Notes under the pieces: generated by a model | Seen by the model: only the letters and a program-made list of their open reading frames with translations | The model's database searches: none | Told to the model about the DNA's origin: nothing | Position numbers and translations under genes: made by a program | Shown here: in pieces, positions 23,913 through 35,273 of the stretch | Layout: the number at the start of each line of letters is the position of its first letter | Position numbering within the stretch: position 1 is the first letter of the stretch | Assembly (NCBI GenBank): GCA_030068145.1 | Contig: JAPJBO010000142.1 | Location: 62,001-126,000 of the forward strand | From: Diplonema papillatum | Taxonomy: Eukaryota; Euglenozoa; Diplonemea; Diplonemida; Diplonemidae | Length of the DNA: 64,000 bases | Direction of reading: 5' to 3'

Positions 23913-24415
23913 GGCTGGCTAAAGTAGCGACCTCCAAGTTGTAGGGCGCTGTCAACGGACTTGGGCGCGCCCTTGACTGTAGGCATATCATATCTTATCG
24001 TATTCTTGGATTCTAAACTTCCTTGTGGGCGTGAATCCTACTGTAAAATATTTGGACCGGAACCTTTTTGGACTTTTGGGGGTTTTGAAAAGTACTTCGA
24101 CTTTTTCCCCGTCCAACATTATTCCGAACACGGTTGTAAGCGCAACGGTAGGGTACAGTTGTGCCGTGGGACCCTCTGAAATCTACAAAATAGCCCAGAT
24201 TTCGGTTCGGAACAGGTGGATTTCTACTAGGACACTAGTCATTTTGACTAGTGCACTAGTCATTTTTACTAGTGCACTAGTCATTTTTACTAGTGTTTTT
24301 ACTAGTGCACTAGTCATTTTTACTAGTGCACCAGTCATGCTTTTTCACGAGTAAAATGACTAGTCAAAACACCTTTTTCACTTTTACTAGTGCACCGTGC
24401 AGAAGGTTTCTACAC

Positions 24416-24994
24416 CTAGCTTGGCTCCTTCGGTGCGGGCGTGCGCCGCACGCTCTCCGCCGTGGAAAGCTCCTGGGAGAGGTTCTTGCTTGTGGATAAC
24501 CAATCCTGCAGCGAGTCCAACACTTCCAGAGTGCTCGCTGAGCTCGGAATCGGTACCTTCACAGTGGCAGTCGTATATAGCGCCCGTCGGTACACCTGCA
24601 GTTCCATGGTGTATCTACCGGAGTGCCCGCGCACACCCGTGTCTCGCAAGGGATGCCTGCCGATTGGTTCAAATGACCCGGGGCGACTACTCATCTTGCA
24701 GCTCGGTCTTCGGTGCCGCATCCTGTTGAATAAAGACGGATCCCGCCTTAATTCGGCGAGTCGTGCAAAATGGTGCCGCATCCTGTTGAATAACGACGGA
24801 TTTCGCCATAATTCGGCGAGTCGTGCAAAATGGTGCCGCATCCTGTTGAATAAAGACGGATCCCGCCTTAATTCGGCGAGTCGTGCAAAATGGTGCCGCA
24901 TCCTGTTGAATAAAGACGGATCCCGCCTTAATTCGGCGAGTCGTGCAAAATGGTGGTGTGACCCACCTGCACACACTACTGGGATGCAAGCCAT
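24416..24994 (-). CDS. Possible minus-strand ORF with 20-aa tandem repeats
   Basis: This 192-codon frame begins in a 60-nt repeat array (four HFARLAELRRDPSLFNR-type units) and ends in a Ser/Thr/Leu-rich, helix-prone tail of normal composition. It starts 17 nt outside the right end of foldback element 2. No domain is recognised. The plus strand is also open across the array because 60 is divisible by three, so coding is uncertain. It could be a terminal exon. Confidence 0.3.
   Translation of the reverse strand: MACIPVVCAGGSHHHFARLAELRRDPSLFNRMRHHFARLAELRRDPSLFNRMRHHFARLAELWRNPSLFNRMRHHFARLAELRRDPSLFNRMRHRRPSCKMSSRPGSFEPIGRHPLRDTGVRGHSGRYTMELQVYRRALYTTATVKVPIPSSASTLEVLDSLQDWLSTSKNLSQELSTAESVRRTPAPKEPS
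24714..24954. repeat. 60-nt tandem repeat, four units
   Basis: Four units of GCCGCATCCTGTTGAATAAA... with an exact 60-nt period; the second differs at several positions, the others are almost identical. Confidence 0.9.
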
Positions 24995-25124
24995 TCAGCA
25001 GCTGGGGCGGGCGGCAGGCGGCCCTATTTTTTTTTGTCGCTGTGAGCAGCACAGAATGCCTTCCTTTCTTTTGTTGGCTCGCCCCCGCTATTTTGGTTTC
25101 TTCTTCTTTTTTCTTCTTCTTCTT

Positions 25125-25247
25125 CACGGCGAGGTCCAGCGTCAGAAGCTAAAGAGGGTGTGCCCGAGTCACACCCGAAAAGCGGGTGTGACACCCGCTT
25201 TTTAACTTCAGCTTTAACTTCAGCTTCTGAGGCTGGACCTCACCGTG
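25125..25247. mobile_element. Palindromic MITE with hairpin core
   Basis: The left end CACGGCGAGGTCCAGC and the right end GCTGGACCTCACCGTG are inverse complements with one mismatch, and the match continues inward through CAGAAGCT. The centre is a perfect 10-bp hairpin (GTCACACCCG / CGGGTGTGAC) with a five-base loop. Both flanks are TTCTTC-type repeats in the same orientation, consistent with insertion into a microsatellite and target duplication. A degenerate copy of the core lies at 47706-47785, and an end-like piece lies near 41366-41396. Confidence 0.8.
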
Positions 25248-25679
25248 TTCTTCTTCTTCTTTACTCTCTCATCACCCTCCCCCCCTTCCCATCACATGCA
25301 CTGAGCCAAGACGTGCACGAGCTAACCCCCACAAAATTGACTTGCCAAGGGGTGGGGGTGTGTGTGGAAGGAGCACCGCGACACGTGTTTTTGTGGCTGG
25401 GGGCCTCAATCAGGGGCCTCAAAGAAAGATCATGAGAGCAGGGTACGAGGATGAGACGCGTGGCGATACGGCGTCTTACGATCGAAAATCCAAAAACTCT
25501 CCGCCAGTCGGCCGTCAGTCAGTTGTCAATGCGCTATGGCCATGTGCGATGCTCCCGGTTGCTGCAAAAAAGGAGCAGCCTCGAACATCCCCCCCCGCCC
25601 TCCCCTTGCCTTCGGCGCTGTTGAACGAACAGGATGGGCCGTACTCGACGATGTTCGACCCTTTTGCACCCTTCTTCCC

Positions 25680-27357
25680 CCCTTCGTCGTCCTTGTTCGA
25701 CACGCTTTCACTCGGCTAACGCCGAGCAAGCGCACGCGCCAGGCACCCGAACCACCCAAAAGTCACGACCCGGGAAGAAATGAAGCACCATGCCGACCGG
25801 CACACCACTTCAAGGTTGTCCCTTTCGTCGTCCTTGTTCGACACGCTTTCACTCGACCAACGCCGAGCAAGCGCACGCGCCAGGCACCCGAAACACCCAA
25901 AAGTCGCGCTCCGGGAAGAAATGAAGCACCATGCCGACCGGCGCACCACTCCAAGGTTGTCCCTTCGTCGCCCTTGTTCGACACGTTTTCACTCGGCCAA
26001 CGCCGAGCAAGCGCACGCGCCACGGGCCAGAACACCTAAAAGTCGCGATCCGGGAAGAAATGAAGCACCATGTCGACCGGCGCGCCACTCCAAGGTTGTC
26101 CCTTCGTCGCCCTTGTTCGACACGTTTTCACTCGGCCAACGCCGAGCAAGCGCACGCGCCACGGGCCAGAACACCTAAAAGTCGCGATCCGGGAAGAAAT
26201 GAAGCACCATGTCGACCGGCGCGCCACTCCAAGGTTGTCCCTTCGTCGCCCTTGTTCGACACGTTTTCACTCGGCCAACGCCGAGCAAGCGCACGCGCCA
26301 CGGGCCAGAACACCTAAAAGTCGCGATCCGGGAAGAAATGAAGCACCATGTCGACCGGCGCGCCACTCCAAGGTTGTCCCTTCGTCGCCCTTGTTCGACA
26401 CGTTTTCACTCGGCCAACGCCGAGCAAGCGCACGCGCCACGGGCCAGAACACCTAAAAGTCGCGATCCGGGAAGAAATGAAGCACCATGTCGACCGGCGC
26501 GCCACTCCAAGGTTGTCCCTTCGTCGCCCTTGTTCGACACGTTTTCACTCGGCCAACGCCGAGCAAGCGCACGCGCCACGGGCCAGAACACCTAAAAGTC
26601 GCGATCCGGGAAGAAATGAAGCACCATGTCGACCGGCGCGCCACTCCAAGGTTGTCCCTTCGTCGCCCTTGTTCGACACGTTTTCACTCGGCCAACGCCG
26701 AGCAAGCGCACGCGCCACGGGCCAGAACACCTAAAAGTCGCGATCCGGGAAGAAATGAAGCACCATGTCGACCGGCGCGCCACTCCAAGGTTGTCCCTTC
26801 GTCGCCCTTGTTCGACACGTTTTCACTCGGCCAACGCCGAGCAAGCGCACGCGCCACGGGCCAGAACACCTAAAAGTCGCGATCCGGGAAGAAATGAAGC
26901 ACCATGTCGACCGGCGCGCCACTCCAAGGTTGTCCCTTCGTCGCCCTTGTTCGACACGTTTTCACTCGGCCAACGCCGAGCAAGCGCACGCGCCACGGGC
27001 CAGAACACCTAAAAGTCGCGATCCGGGAAGAAATGAAGCACCATGTCGACCGGCGCGCCACTCCAAGGTTGTCCCTTCGTCGCCCTTGTTCGACACGTTT
27101 TCACTCGGCCAACGCCGAGCAAGCGCACGCGCCACGGGCCAGAACACCTAAAAGTCGCGATCCGGGAAGAAATGAAGCACCATGTCGACCGGCGCGCCAC
27201 TCCAAGGTTGTCCCTTCGTCGCCCTTGTTCGACACGTTTTCACTCGGCCAACGCCGAGCAAGCGCACGCGCCACGAGCCAGAACACCTAAAAGTCGCGAT
27301 CCGGGAGGAAATGAAGCACCATGCCGACCGGCGCGCCACTCCAGGGTTGTCCCTTAG
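25680..27357. repeat. 139-bp satellite array, about 12 units
   Basis: Units contain CGGCCAACGCCGAGCAAGCG and TCGACCGGCGCGCCACTCC. From about 26040 to 27260 nine units are virtually identical, while the first two to three and the last are diverged, as expected of homogenisation by unequal exchange. The period (139) is not a multiple of three, so the many equal-sized ORFs on both strands are artefacts and the array is non-coding. Confidence 0.95.
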
Positions 27358-27876
27358 CGTACTACATGAAACTTACCAAAGCAGGTGAATTCCGCTAACG
27401 CGCACAAAACAAAAAGCGCGCGGAAAGGGGCCGATGAGGTTGAGAACAGCGGCTGGTGTTGGACGGGGGCTTGCGGGAGAGACGAGTTAGACTATCGAGT
27501 CGAACCCAACAGGGACTTCTTCCTCCGTCGGAAAGCAAGCAGCTCTGACGCTGTGAAAAACGATGGACCACCACCCGATGACACTGCTTTTTGCTGCCAT
27601 CGAAACAAGATTCGTATGCAGATGCGGTGCTAGGCTACCATTGAAAAAAAGGTCGGCGGTCAGCTGCGCGATACTGTTTTCTCCGGTCACCAAAGCTGGT
27701 TCACCGTTCGTGGGAGAAATAGGTCTCAGAATCCACATGAGGCAATGCTCCCAAAATCCAAACCTGAAACTGTAACATACCCAGTTTCACTGGAATGCCG
27801 TTCCCGGCGAGCTACGAGGGAACGAACCTGTAAGGGTGCCAACGCTACTCTTTCTATAGTGCAGTCTATTCATGAT
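27358..27876. other. Satellite flank; repeat fragment, no gene
   Basis: Positions 27366-27420 match 4590-4650 and 5045-5100 (ATGAAACTTACCAAAG... ACAAAAAGCG). The remainder has no recognisable gene. Confidence 0.5.
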
Positions 27877-28030
27877 AACCAACTACATATAAAAGGTGAA
27901 GTGCATGATCCGTGTGGTCCGTGTACTTAAAAGTTCCCAATGCTTAACGGCTTTATCACGTGGGCGGCCCTGAGATTACCCCCTCAGGTGACACCACTTT
28001 ATCTTTAGCCATACTTCAACTCTCTTGTAG
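27877..28030 (+). promoter_or_regulatory. Upstream region of the Pro-rich gene, shared with 59137-59283
   Basis: Positions 27877-28025 align with 59137-59283: CCAACTAC with TATAA (here ATATAAAAGG), then AACGGCTTTATCACG, GGGCGGCCCTGAG, CTCAGGTGACACCACT and ACTTCAAC in the same order. CCCTGAG/CTCAGG can form a hairpin. The region ends in CTCTCTTGTAG at 28020-28030, 12 nt before the start codon, which is a plausible trans- or cis-splice acceptor. It is either a repeat co-opted upstream of the gene or a conserved promoter module; the sequence alone does not decide. Confidence 0.45.
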
Positions 28031-28042
28031 GAAAGCTTGGGG

Positions 28043-31000
28043 ATGGGGGGTGAGAAGATGGACGGTGCCCGCATCATCCTCCGCCTCATCGGGGAGCGCG
28101 ACGGGCGCGGGACGTGGGAAGTGGGCCACAAACTCGTGTGCAGCGTGAAGCCCGGGCACCCCGTCTCGGCTTTCTTGCCGAAGATCCTCGAAAAGCTGAA
28201 GATCCCGTCCCTTTCGGACCACTCGCTGTGGACCCTGCAGGAATCCGACGCCGCCGTCGTCGAGCTCGCACAGCGGCAGGTCTCCGTGAAAGGCCTGCAC
28301 CGCGCGTCGCCCATCGACATCTGCCGCACGTTCTCCGACTACGGGTACACCACCACCGGGGCTTTTATCTACGTCAAGTACGACCGGCAAGACCCGCCGC
28401 TGTCGGGACCCCCGTCGAATGCCAGCTTCGGGAGGGACGAAACCCTGCGGACCCAGCCGCCGGGAGCGTCGGACACCATCCCGATGACTTCTCCAAGTGA
28501 TAACGCGATGGCAGATTTCCGGCATCGGGTCGCCGCGCAGCAAAGCCTGCCGCCCCACGAGAGGGCACAGCAGGCCGGCCAGGGTATGGGGCAGCGCCAA
28601 GTGCAGGGCCACGCAGACCCGGTTTCCGTTGGGCGCGTCGAGCCTGCCGAGCGTCTGCCTGGAGGAAGGCCGGGCCCGCTGGGCGGGATGACGCCCGCCG
28701 AGTACTTCTTCGGCGACGAGTCTTCGCAGCAAGACACGCCGATGTCGCCGCCTCCCCAGGTGGCCGGGTCTGCGTTCGGCGCCCCGGCGGCGCCGCAGGC
28801 GGCGCCCATGGGCAAGGGCCGGGTGCCCGCCGGCCCGTCGACCGTGCGCAGCTCTCCGACGGACGTGGCCCCCGCGTTCAGCAGCTCGTTCGTGGGCGAG
28901 GAGACCGCGTGGCACCACCCCGCGCCGATGACTCCTCTTGGGTTCGGCGCGCGGCCGTCGATGGGCGGCATCCAGTCGGAGCCTGCCGGGCCGGCGCAGT
29001 CGGCACCGCCCCAAGCCTCGCCGTTCGCCCCGCCGGCGGCTCCGCCTTCAAAATCGGGGAATTTCAACCCGCCGAATTTCAACCCGCCTCCTGCACCGCC
29101 TCAACCAGCGGGGTTTCAGCCGCCTCCAGCACCACCTCAGCCATCGAATTTCAACCCGCCTCCAGCGCCACCTCAGCCAGCTACTTTCCAGAGACCTCCA
29201 GCACCGCCTCAACCAGCGAATTTCAACGCGCCTCCAGCGCCACCTCAACCATCGAATCTCAACCCGCCACCAGCACCACCTCCACCATCGAATTTCAACA
29301 ACCCGCCTCCAGCACCACCTCCACCATCGAATTTCAACAACCCGCCTCCAGCGCCACCTCAATCCTCGAATTTCAACCAGCCTCCAGCACCACCTCAACC
29401 AGCGAATTTCAACGCGCTTCCAGCGCCACCTCAACCATCGAATCCCAACCCGCCGCCAGCGCCACCTCAACCCTCGAATTTCAACCCGCCTCCGGCGCCA
29501 CCTCAGCCATCGAGTTTAAACCCGCCTCCAGCACCACCCCAACCAGCGACTTTCAACCCGCCTCCGGCACCGCCTCAAGCCTCACCGACCTCTATCCCGC
29601 CTCCGCCCGCTCCGCCAGCAGCACCAGCCGGAAAGTCCCTCCGACCGCCCCCGCCGCCACCCCCTCGGCCCGTCGCACCAACCGTCGAACACCCCCCGCA
29701 TGGAGCCCATGCCCCGCCGCCCCCACCACCACCACCACCAGGACCGCCAGGGCCTGCCGCGCCAACCGGCGCGCACGGTGTTGCCGACGAACGCGAGCCC
29801 GCCGTGGATGAACCTCCTCCTCCTTTTTCACCGAGCGCCGACTTCCCCATGCACGGCGTGGGCTCGGCTTCGAACCTGTCGGAGCGCGGCGCGGAGGCCG
29901 AGATGCCCGCCGCGTTTTTCGACGCTGCGCCCGCGGGGGAGGCGGCGGGGGCGTCGGGCACTCCGCCCCCGCCGGCGTTTTTGCACCCCCCGCCGTCGTT
30001 TTCAGGGCAGCCGATGGTGGACGTCGACGGAAGCGGCGGCACAGGGCAACCCCCAGAGGGCGTCGGTATCGGAGAGGCTGCCGGCTACCCTCCGCCGTGT
30101 GACGCGCAGGGGCAGGCTGAGTACTTCGCGGGGTACAGTGACGCCGTGGGGCCGCCGCTGACGACGGGGGAGACGCCTGGGAACGCGCCGACCGGGGGGT
30201 TTGCAGAGCTTGCGATGGGGTTGCCGGTGGAGGGGGAATGGCCGGGTGCGTACGGCAATGCGCGCACGCCCGAGCCTGTGGCGTACCGGCACCCCGTGGA
30301 AACACCGCCAAGCCGCCACCACCCGGCCCAGGCGAAGGTGCCGTCCGCCGACGTCGAAGCGAGCAACTCGTTCATCTACGAGGAGCTGGAGCACGAGGGA
30401 CGCCCGGTGCCCCGGATGCCGCGGGAGCCGTACGACAGCTACCCCCGCTCCCCTTCCCCGAGCCACGCGTCGGTCAAGAGGCACACCTACTCGAGCGAGG
30501 TGCAAGCCGCCATCGACATGCAGCTGGCCCCAAAGCTACCCCCGGGGCTCGTCCAGACGGAGCACGGCGTGTGGGACTACGCCGCGCAGGCGTACGTCGC
30601 GGATCCGCCGCGGGTCGACGCGCTGCCGAAGGCCGCGCGGAAGACGGCCGAGCTGCTGAGCAGCAGCGTGGAGGACGCGTTTTCGATGCCCCGGCAACCG
30701 CCGCCGCCGGGAATCCCGACGAATCTGTACAGCCGCGCGATGCGTCGGCGGCGGGGCAGGGGCGTGCAGGAGGTGTCGGAGGAGGACTTGGTCTCGCAGT
30801 TCCGGCGGGTCACGACCTCGGGCGTCGCGCCGGCGACGTCGCGCGGCCTTTCGACCGAACGCATCGCGGCGGCGACCAACGCCGCGAAGTCCCCGTCGTA
30901 CGAGCTGGTGCGTGGGCCCAACCCCCTGAGCCCGTCCCCTCGCAAAACAGCCGCCAACCAAGTCTTCCCCCCGTCGCCCTCCATCCCCGCCCCCTCTCAC

Positions 31001-32316
31001 CCTGAGCCCCCGCCCGGGTCCGCGCCTTCCAGCCCGCGTTCCCGCACCAACCGACCCCCCACCAGTCCGAGTCCGAGGCCACCCCCCGCCAATCCCCGCG
31101 CAAAACCCCAGCGAACCCGCCGCAGCCCGACCCGAAGACCCCCGCAGCCCTCCCCGCGGCGCCCCCGCCGACCGCCGAGAAGCCCCGGGGGGACAGCTCG
31201 CCGACGGTTGCGACGCAGACGTTGCCGGAGGACCCCGGCGGCGCCGGGCTGCACCTGCTGCCGGCGCAGGTGCGGGCTCGGGAGGAGCAGCTGCGGTGGG
31301 AGGCCGAGCGGGAGGCGATCCTCGCCGAGATCCGGCGCGGCAACCAAATGCTCGAGGCCCAGCGGGCCAAGGCGGAGCAGCTGGAACAGCTCGTGCGGCA
31401 CAACGAGCTGGTCGCGGCGCAGGACGCGGCGTACCAGGAGCAGCTCCTCGCCGGCCCGCCCGACCAGCCCACCCCCTCCGCCGCCAGCAGCCCGGTGGAA
31501 CCCACGCCCGCCGCGGACGACGCCGACGACGGCCGCGACGAAGCGGCGCTCGTGCAGCTCCGCTGGCAGCAGGAGCAGCAGCGGATGCTGGCCGCCGACG
31601 CGATCCGGAAGCAGGAGTTCGCCGAGGAGATGGCGAAGCTCGAGGAGCAGATCCGGTGCGTGCGCGACGAGAGCAAGCGCGCCGCCCGCCCCGTCGAAGA
31701 CCGCCTCTCTGAAGCCGTGGTCCAGCAGATCACGGCCGAGGAGACCGAAAAGTTCGAGAAGATAGTGGAAGAGCAGCGGCAGGTCAAAGAAGTCCTCGGG
31801 GCCGCCATCCAGAGCCTGCGAATGCAGGTAGGCGAGCAGGAACGGCTCATGGGACTGGAAGACGAGAAGGAAAAACAGCAGGAGATCGAGAAGGCAGCCC
31901 TCGTCGCGCAAATCGCGCGGATGGAAACCGAAGAGGCCTGCTGCAAGCTCACCCTCGAAAAGAAGGCGCTCGACGCCAAAGACGGCGTCAAAGCCGCCGC
32001 CAAAGCGATGCTCCTCGAATACAACAAGCGCCAGAAACCCGCCGCCGCGGCCGAGCTTCCGGCCCCCGCGCAACCGACGAGCAAGTCTTCGCCCATCCCC
32101 CGTGCCGGCGTCGCGAAGACCAACTTGCAGCCTTCCCCCTTCGAGCAGCAGTCCTTCCTCCGCTGGCAGCAAGCGCAGTGCCACCCGACGTTGCCCAACC
32201 ACCACCAGCCGATGCGCCCGCCGCACGGCGGCATATCACAAGAAGCCGTCACTCAGCTCCTCTCCTTGCACTCCTCCCATCGACAAAAACCGTGGGCCCG
32301 GCAGCACTTGCCTTAG
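28043..32316 (+). CDS. Pro-rich (NFNPPPAPPQP) protein with globular N-terminus and C-terminal coiled coil
   Basis: I infer two exons, 28043-30907 and 31033-32316 (about 1382 aa, phase 0 at both sides). The intron has donor GTGCGT and a long pyrimidine tract ending CCTTCCAG. Without it the frame runs into Arg/Pro-rich nonsense while the real coiled-coil frame lies one base off. Residues 1-115 look globular (an LRLIGE strand start, then a YGYTTTGAFIYVKY end), perhaps a ubiquitin-like or RA-like fold, but I cannot name it. Residues about 330-540 are tandem PPPAPPQP(S/A)NFN units, with further polyproline after them. From about 1015 the protein is a long Glu/Gln/Arg/Ala coiled coil interrupted by a Pro/Ala linker. 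Polyproline arrays bind profilin, SH3 or EVH1 domains, so an actin or scaffold role is possible (inference). The start at 28043 lies close behind an acceptor-like TTGTAG; ATG 28058 is an alternative. Confidence 0.75.
29040..29640 (+). repeat. 30- to 36-nt tandem repeat encoding PPPAPPQPxNFN
   Basis: About sixteen in-frame units inside the Pro-rich gene, with codon-level variation. Confidence 0.9.
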
Positions 32317-33829
32317 ACTGCCGCCACATTCCAGTGCCGTAGTCCAAAAACGTGCAACCTCGGAAGGGAACGCTGGCAGCGTGTTTGGGAGGCGATGTGG
32401 TCACTCTCTAGCAGGCTAACTCCCCCGGCGTGTACAATTTGGGCACTGCCCCGCGAAATACCAAACGCCAGAAAACAGTTTCCACAGCCGAACCTCCGGC
32501 TCCCGCCAAAACTGCCGACGAAGTCGTCTCCTCTCCCTTGCGGCGGCAACAGAGACCAACTTTGTTCCCATTCTGTCCGAGTCAGCAAGGTCTGTTGCCA
32601 ACTCCTCCCGTCACAAACAGTCCCGCAGAGAGCATTTGAGAATACCGCGTCAACGTGACCTGTTTGCTCGAGATGGTGTATCCGGTCGAAGAATACATGT
32701 CGCCCGCATCTACTATCGTGACACGTCTGCGCCGCAGTATCGATGTCTCCTGGCGAACTCAGTGGGTGGTGCTCCAGAAGCGTAACAAACTGTGCCTTTG
32801 CAGGCTGATCTGTCGCATTGTAAAAGAACACAAGCGCGGCGCCGTGCGTTCATAATGAAAAAGCTGCACGTGTTTTTTGTTCGCGCGGAACACCGAGGAA
32901 ATCAGCTACCCTGCCGAGAGTAGTTGAACGGACCTCTGGACTTTGTGCCGCTCACGATTGCGAGTCGGAAACCTGGCGCTCCCCAGCAGGATCGATCCCC
33001 CATGTTGTAAGAAAAAACGAAGAGTCAAATAACCCTCGTTTTTCTATCTGTGAAGAGCTGCGATAACAACTCACGACTGCCAATTAGTTCCTTTCTTAAC
33101 CCAAGCGCTAGATCAAGGAGTCCTCGCTCACTCCCACTTAGAATGTGCAAACAACAATTATATGAGCGGTGTGTGTCGATTATCCTGGCTCCTTTAGCGG
33201 GCAACACCAAAATAAACATCGGTGGTTGGGGCAGTGGTTGGTTGGCTTGTTTGCAGAGTGTTCTCGTTTTCTGGCTATCCCATCGAGGGGGCGGTTGTAT
33301 GATACGTCAAGTAGCCTGTATTGATGGAAAGATGGAAAGTTTGTGGGCAGGCCCACACATACTCTTTGTTCTATCCCAGGAAAACGGAACGGCTGGCTGT
33401 GCGTGCCAAGATGAACACCGCCAGGCTCACAGGTGAAACTCGTGCTATCGAAGGTTCCTGTCCCAAGCACGTACAGCTGTCGGTAGTACAGAAGAAGAAA
33501 GACAAAGGATGGAGGTAGCACTACCCCTCCGATGGAGATTGCCGCAAACCTTCTTGCCCTCCCCGATTACCCCAGAGCCAGATTCAATTACAACGGTTCC
33601 CCCCCCTGTCGTCTCTTCTTGCTGTAGTCCTTCATGTCTTCCCCACCTCCTGTGAGGTTTGGCTTTTGCCCTTTTTGTCTCAGGCAAATGAAGCAAACCA
33701 TGACATGACCATCCCTGGTGACCGTGCACAGGCCCCAGATGAAGCAGTCGCTTTTCGAAGGAAGGGTCCATCCATGAAATGCTTCACATGGAGACAGGGT
33801 TTACTATCATGGAAAGCTGCACTTTCCAC
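32317..33829. other. Intergenic, no recognised gene
   Basis: Short frames only. I found no domain, no dispersed repeat shared with other parts of the window, and no structured RNA signature. Confidence 0.4.
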
Positions 33830-35273
33830 AGTTGGCAAGCAAAGCAATTTTAAGCAAAGTTGGTGACCCCCGAAGAAAGCAAAGTCGATTTGCTTCAGAT
33901 TTGCTTCAGTTTCGCTTAATTTTTCTTAAATTTGCTTAAATTTGCTCAAGCAACATTGAAGCAAATTTATGCAAAGTTCGGCAGGAATGGTGAATCCAGC
34001 GTTGCATGCGGGCACTGTTCTTCATAGCGAATGGGACATTCTGCAGGGAAGTACCCCTTTCGTCCAATGTTCAGCGCGTGGCCGAAATAGTGGACCACAA
34101 TCCCATTCCCTTTGTACCTTGAGTCCCTTGCGTAGAGTCATATTGTCGCGCAAACCACGAACAAACGCCAATGCGTCATCTATGCTGTTTCGTCCCCGGC
34201 GTCGTTTTTCGACCGTTTGCCTTAGCTCCCGGTTCGCCGCAGTCTCCGGTTGCTCACTCTGCTCTTTCCAACGCTATTCGTGGATTAGAAGGTCGGTATT
34301 TTAATTTCCCTTGGTCTCTTTGTGGTCCCATCTCACCTTCAAGACACGGCTGTGTCACGCATGCTCTTGACAGACGCTAGCGTCCGGCATTGTACATGTG
34401 TGTTACAGTCGTTGTAGCAAGGGGTTTCATCCGACACTCGGATGAGGTTCGTTACTTCACCGCCGTAGGCTGTTCCCTGCCTGAAGGTCTGTTTGGCTGT
34501 CCTTGGGTTGCCCGTGTCGGTGTTGAACTCTTTCTTCAACAGCACGGCCCAGCGTCCCTGCGCTCATTCTGCGGTTCTTCTCTCTTGCCTGACTCCTTGC
34601 TTCCACCGGGCCTACGGGTAGGACGAAACCTGCCTGCCGTTCAGTGTCCGAGCTTTGCGAAGCCCTGCCTGCGGTACGGCTCGCACCTTGTTACTGGCCT
34701 TACGTGCCGTCTGCTCTTGTATGGCGTGCACATCGACTTCGAACGACTGCTGGTTCGGGTGTGGCCTCTTGTTGAGACCGGCCATGTTCCCACCTCGTTG
34801 ACATGCATCTGCTGCCCCTGTTCCTTGAACACGACCCACCGGACAGTAGAGGAACAAGTGCCCTTGTTCGTGTCTAACGCCCCCTGCCCTCATAGACCCA
34901 AGGTCTGAGAGTCAGAACCTTGATCACATCGAGTCGTTCTTCAGCTTTTCTGGTGTCATGTTGGGGGTTTCGATCGTCCTTCTCCTTCTGTTCCGGGAAC
35001 ACGATACGAATGGTTGAGCATTGCGAGGCTTTTCTTCAACGGCACCATTCTTGTCGCCCTGCACGGCTATCGTGCAACACAGTCCCGGCTCCGTTTCCGC
35101 AGGTTCGCCTTTTCCTGCCTTTGTTGCCTGCTTCCTCAGTTGTCAAAATCCCTAGTGCTTTGCTTAAATTTGCTTAAATTTGCTTTTCTTTGCCTAAATT
35201 TGCTTTTATTTCCTCGTAATCTGAAGCAAATCTCCTAAGCAAATTTAAGCAAAGTCGGCTTTGCTTGCCAACT
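33830..35273. mobile_element. Foldback element 3 (AAGCAAATTTAAGCAAA motif)
   Basis: Exact 16-bp inverted ends AGTTGGCAAGCAAAGC and GCTTTGCTTGCCAACT. Inside each end the words AAGCAAA, TTTGCTTAAATTTGC and GAAGCAAAT recur (33835-33975 and 35155-35260). The 1.2-kb centre has an open frame at 34390-34908 with no recognisable domain. No transposase was found, so it is taken to be non-autonomous. No target-site duplication is evident. Confidence 0.75.

Larger units (their letters stand above)
21797..24399. mobile_element. Foldback element 2 (ACTAGTCATTTTT motif)
   Basis: The left end CACGGTGCACTAGT and the right end ACTAGTGCACCGTG are exact inverse complements. Both ends continue into arrays of CACTAGTAAAAATGACTAGTG (left, to 21945) and its complement (right, from 24232). 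The motif-free junctions also match in inverse orientation (AAATCCACC). The 2.3-kb interior has direct repeats of TTGGACCGGAA with TTTTTGGACTTTT at 23180-23290 and 24050-24110, an EF-hand-coding fragment on the minus strand, and an 82-nt tandem duplication. No transposase is recognisable, so it is non-autonomous. No target-site duplication was found. Confidence 0.75.

Noticed and set aside
21840..24400. Regular ACTAGT repeats as a CRISPR-like array
   Set aside because: There are no unique spacers; the repeats are contiguous and occur in inverse orientation at both ends of an element in a eukaryotic genome.
25780..27357. Serial 128-, 63- and 61-codon ORFs on both strands
   Set aside because: They repeat with the 139-bp satellite period, which is not a multiple of three; they are by-products of the array.
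29048..29470. Trp/Arg-rich minus-strand ORF
   Set aside because: Antisense to the NFNPPPAPPQP repeats; an artefact of repetitive sequence.
30908..31765. Continuation of the first Pro-rich frame to 31765
   Set aside because: After 30907 it becomes Arg/Ser/Pro-rich and has no coiled-coil pattern; the spliced frame through 31033 does.
34390..34908. 172-codon ORF in the centre of foldback element 3 as a transposase
   Set aside because: It has no DDE/DDD spacing or zinc-finger pattern and its composition is like the surrounding non-coding DNA.
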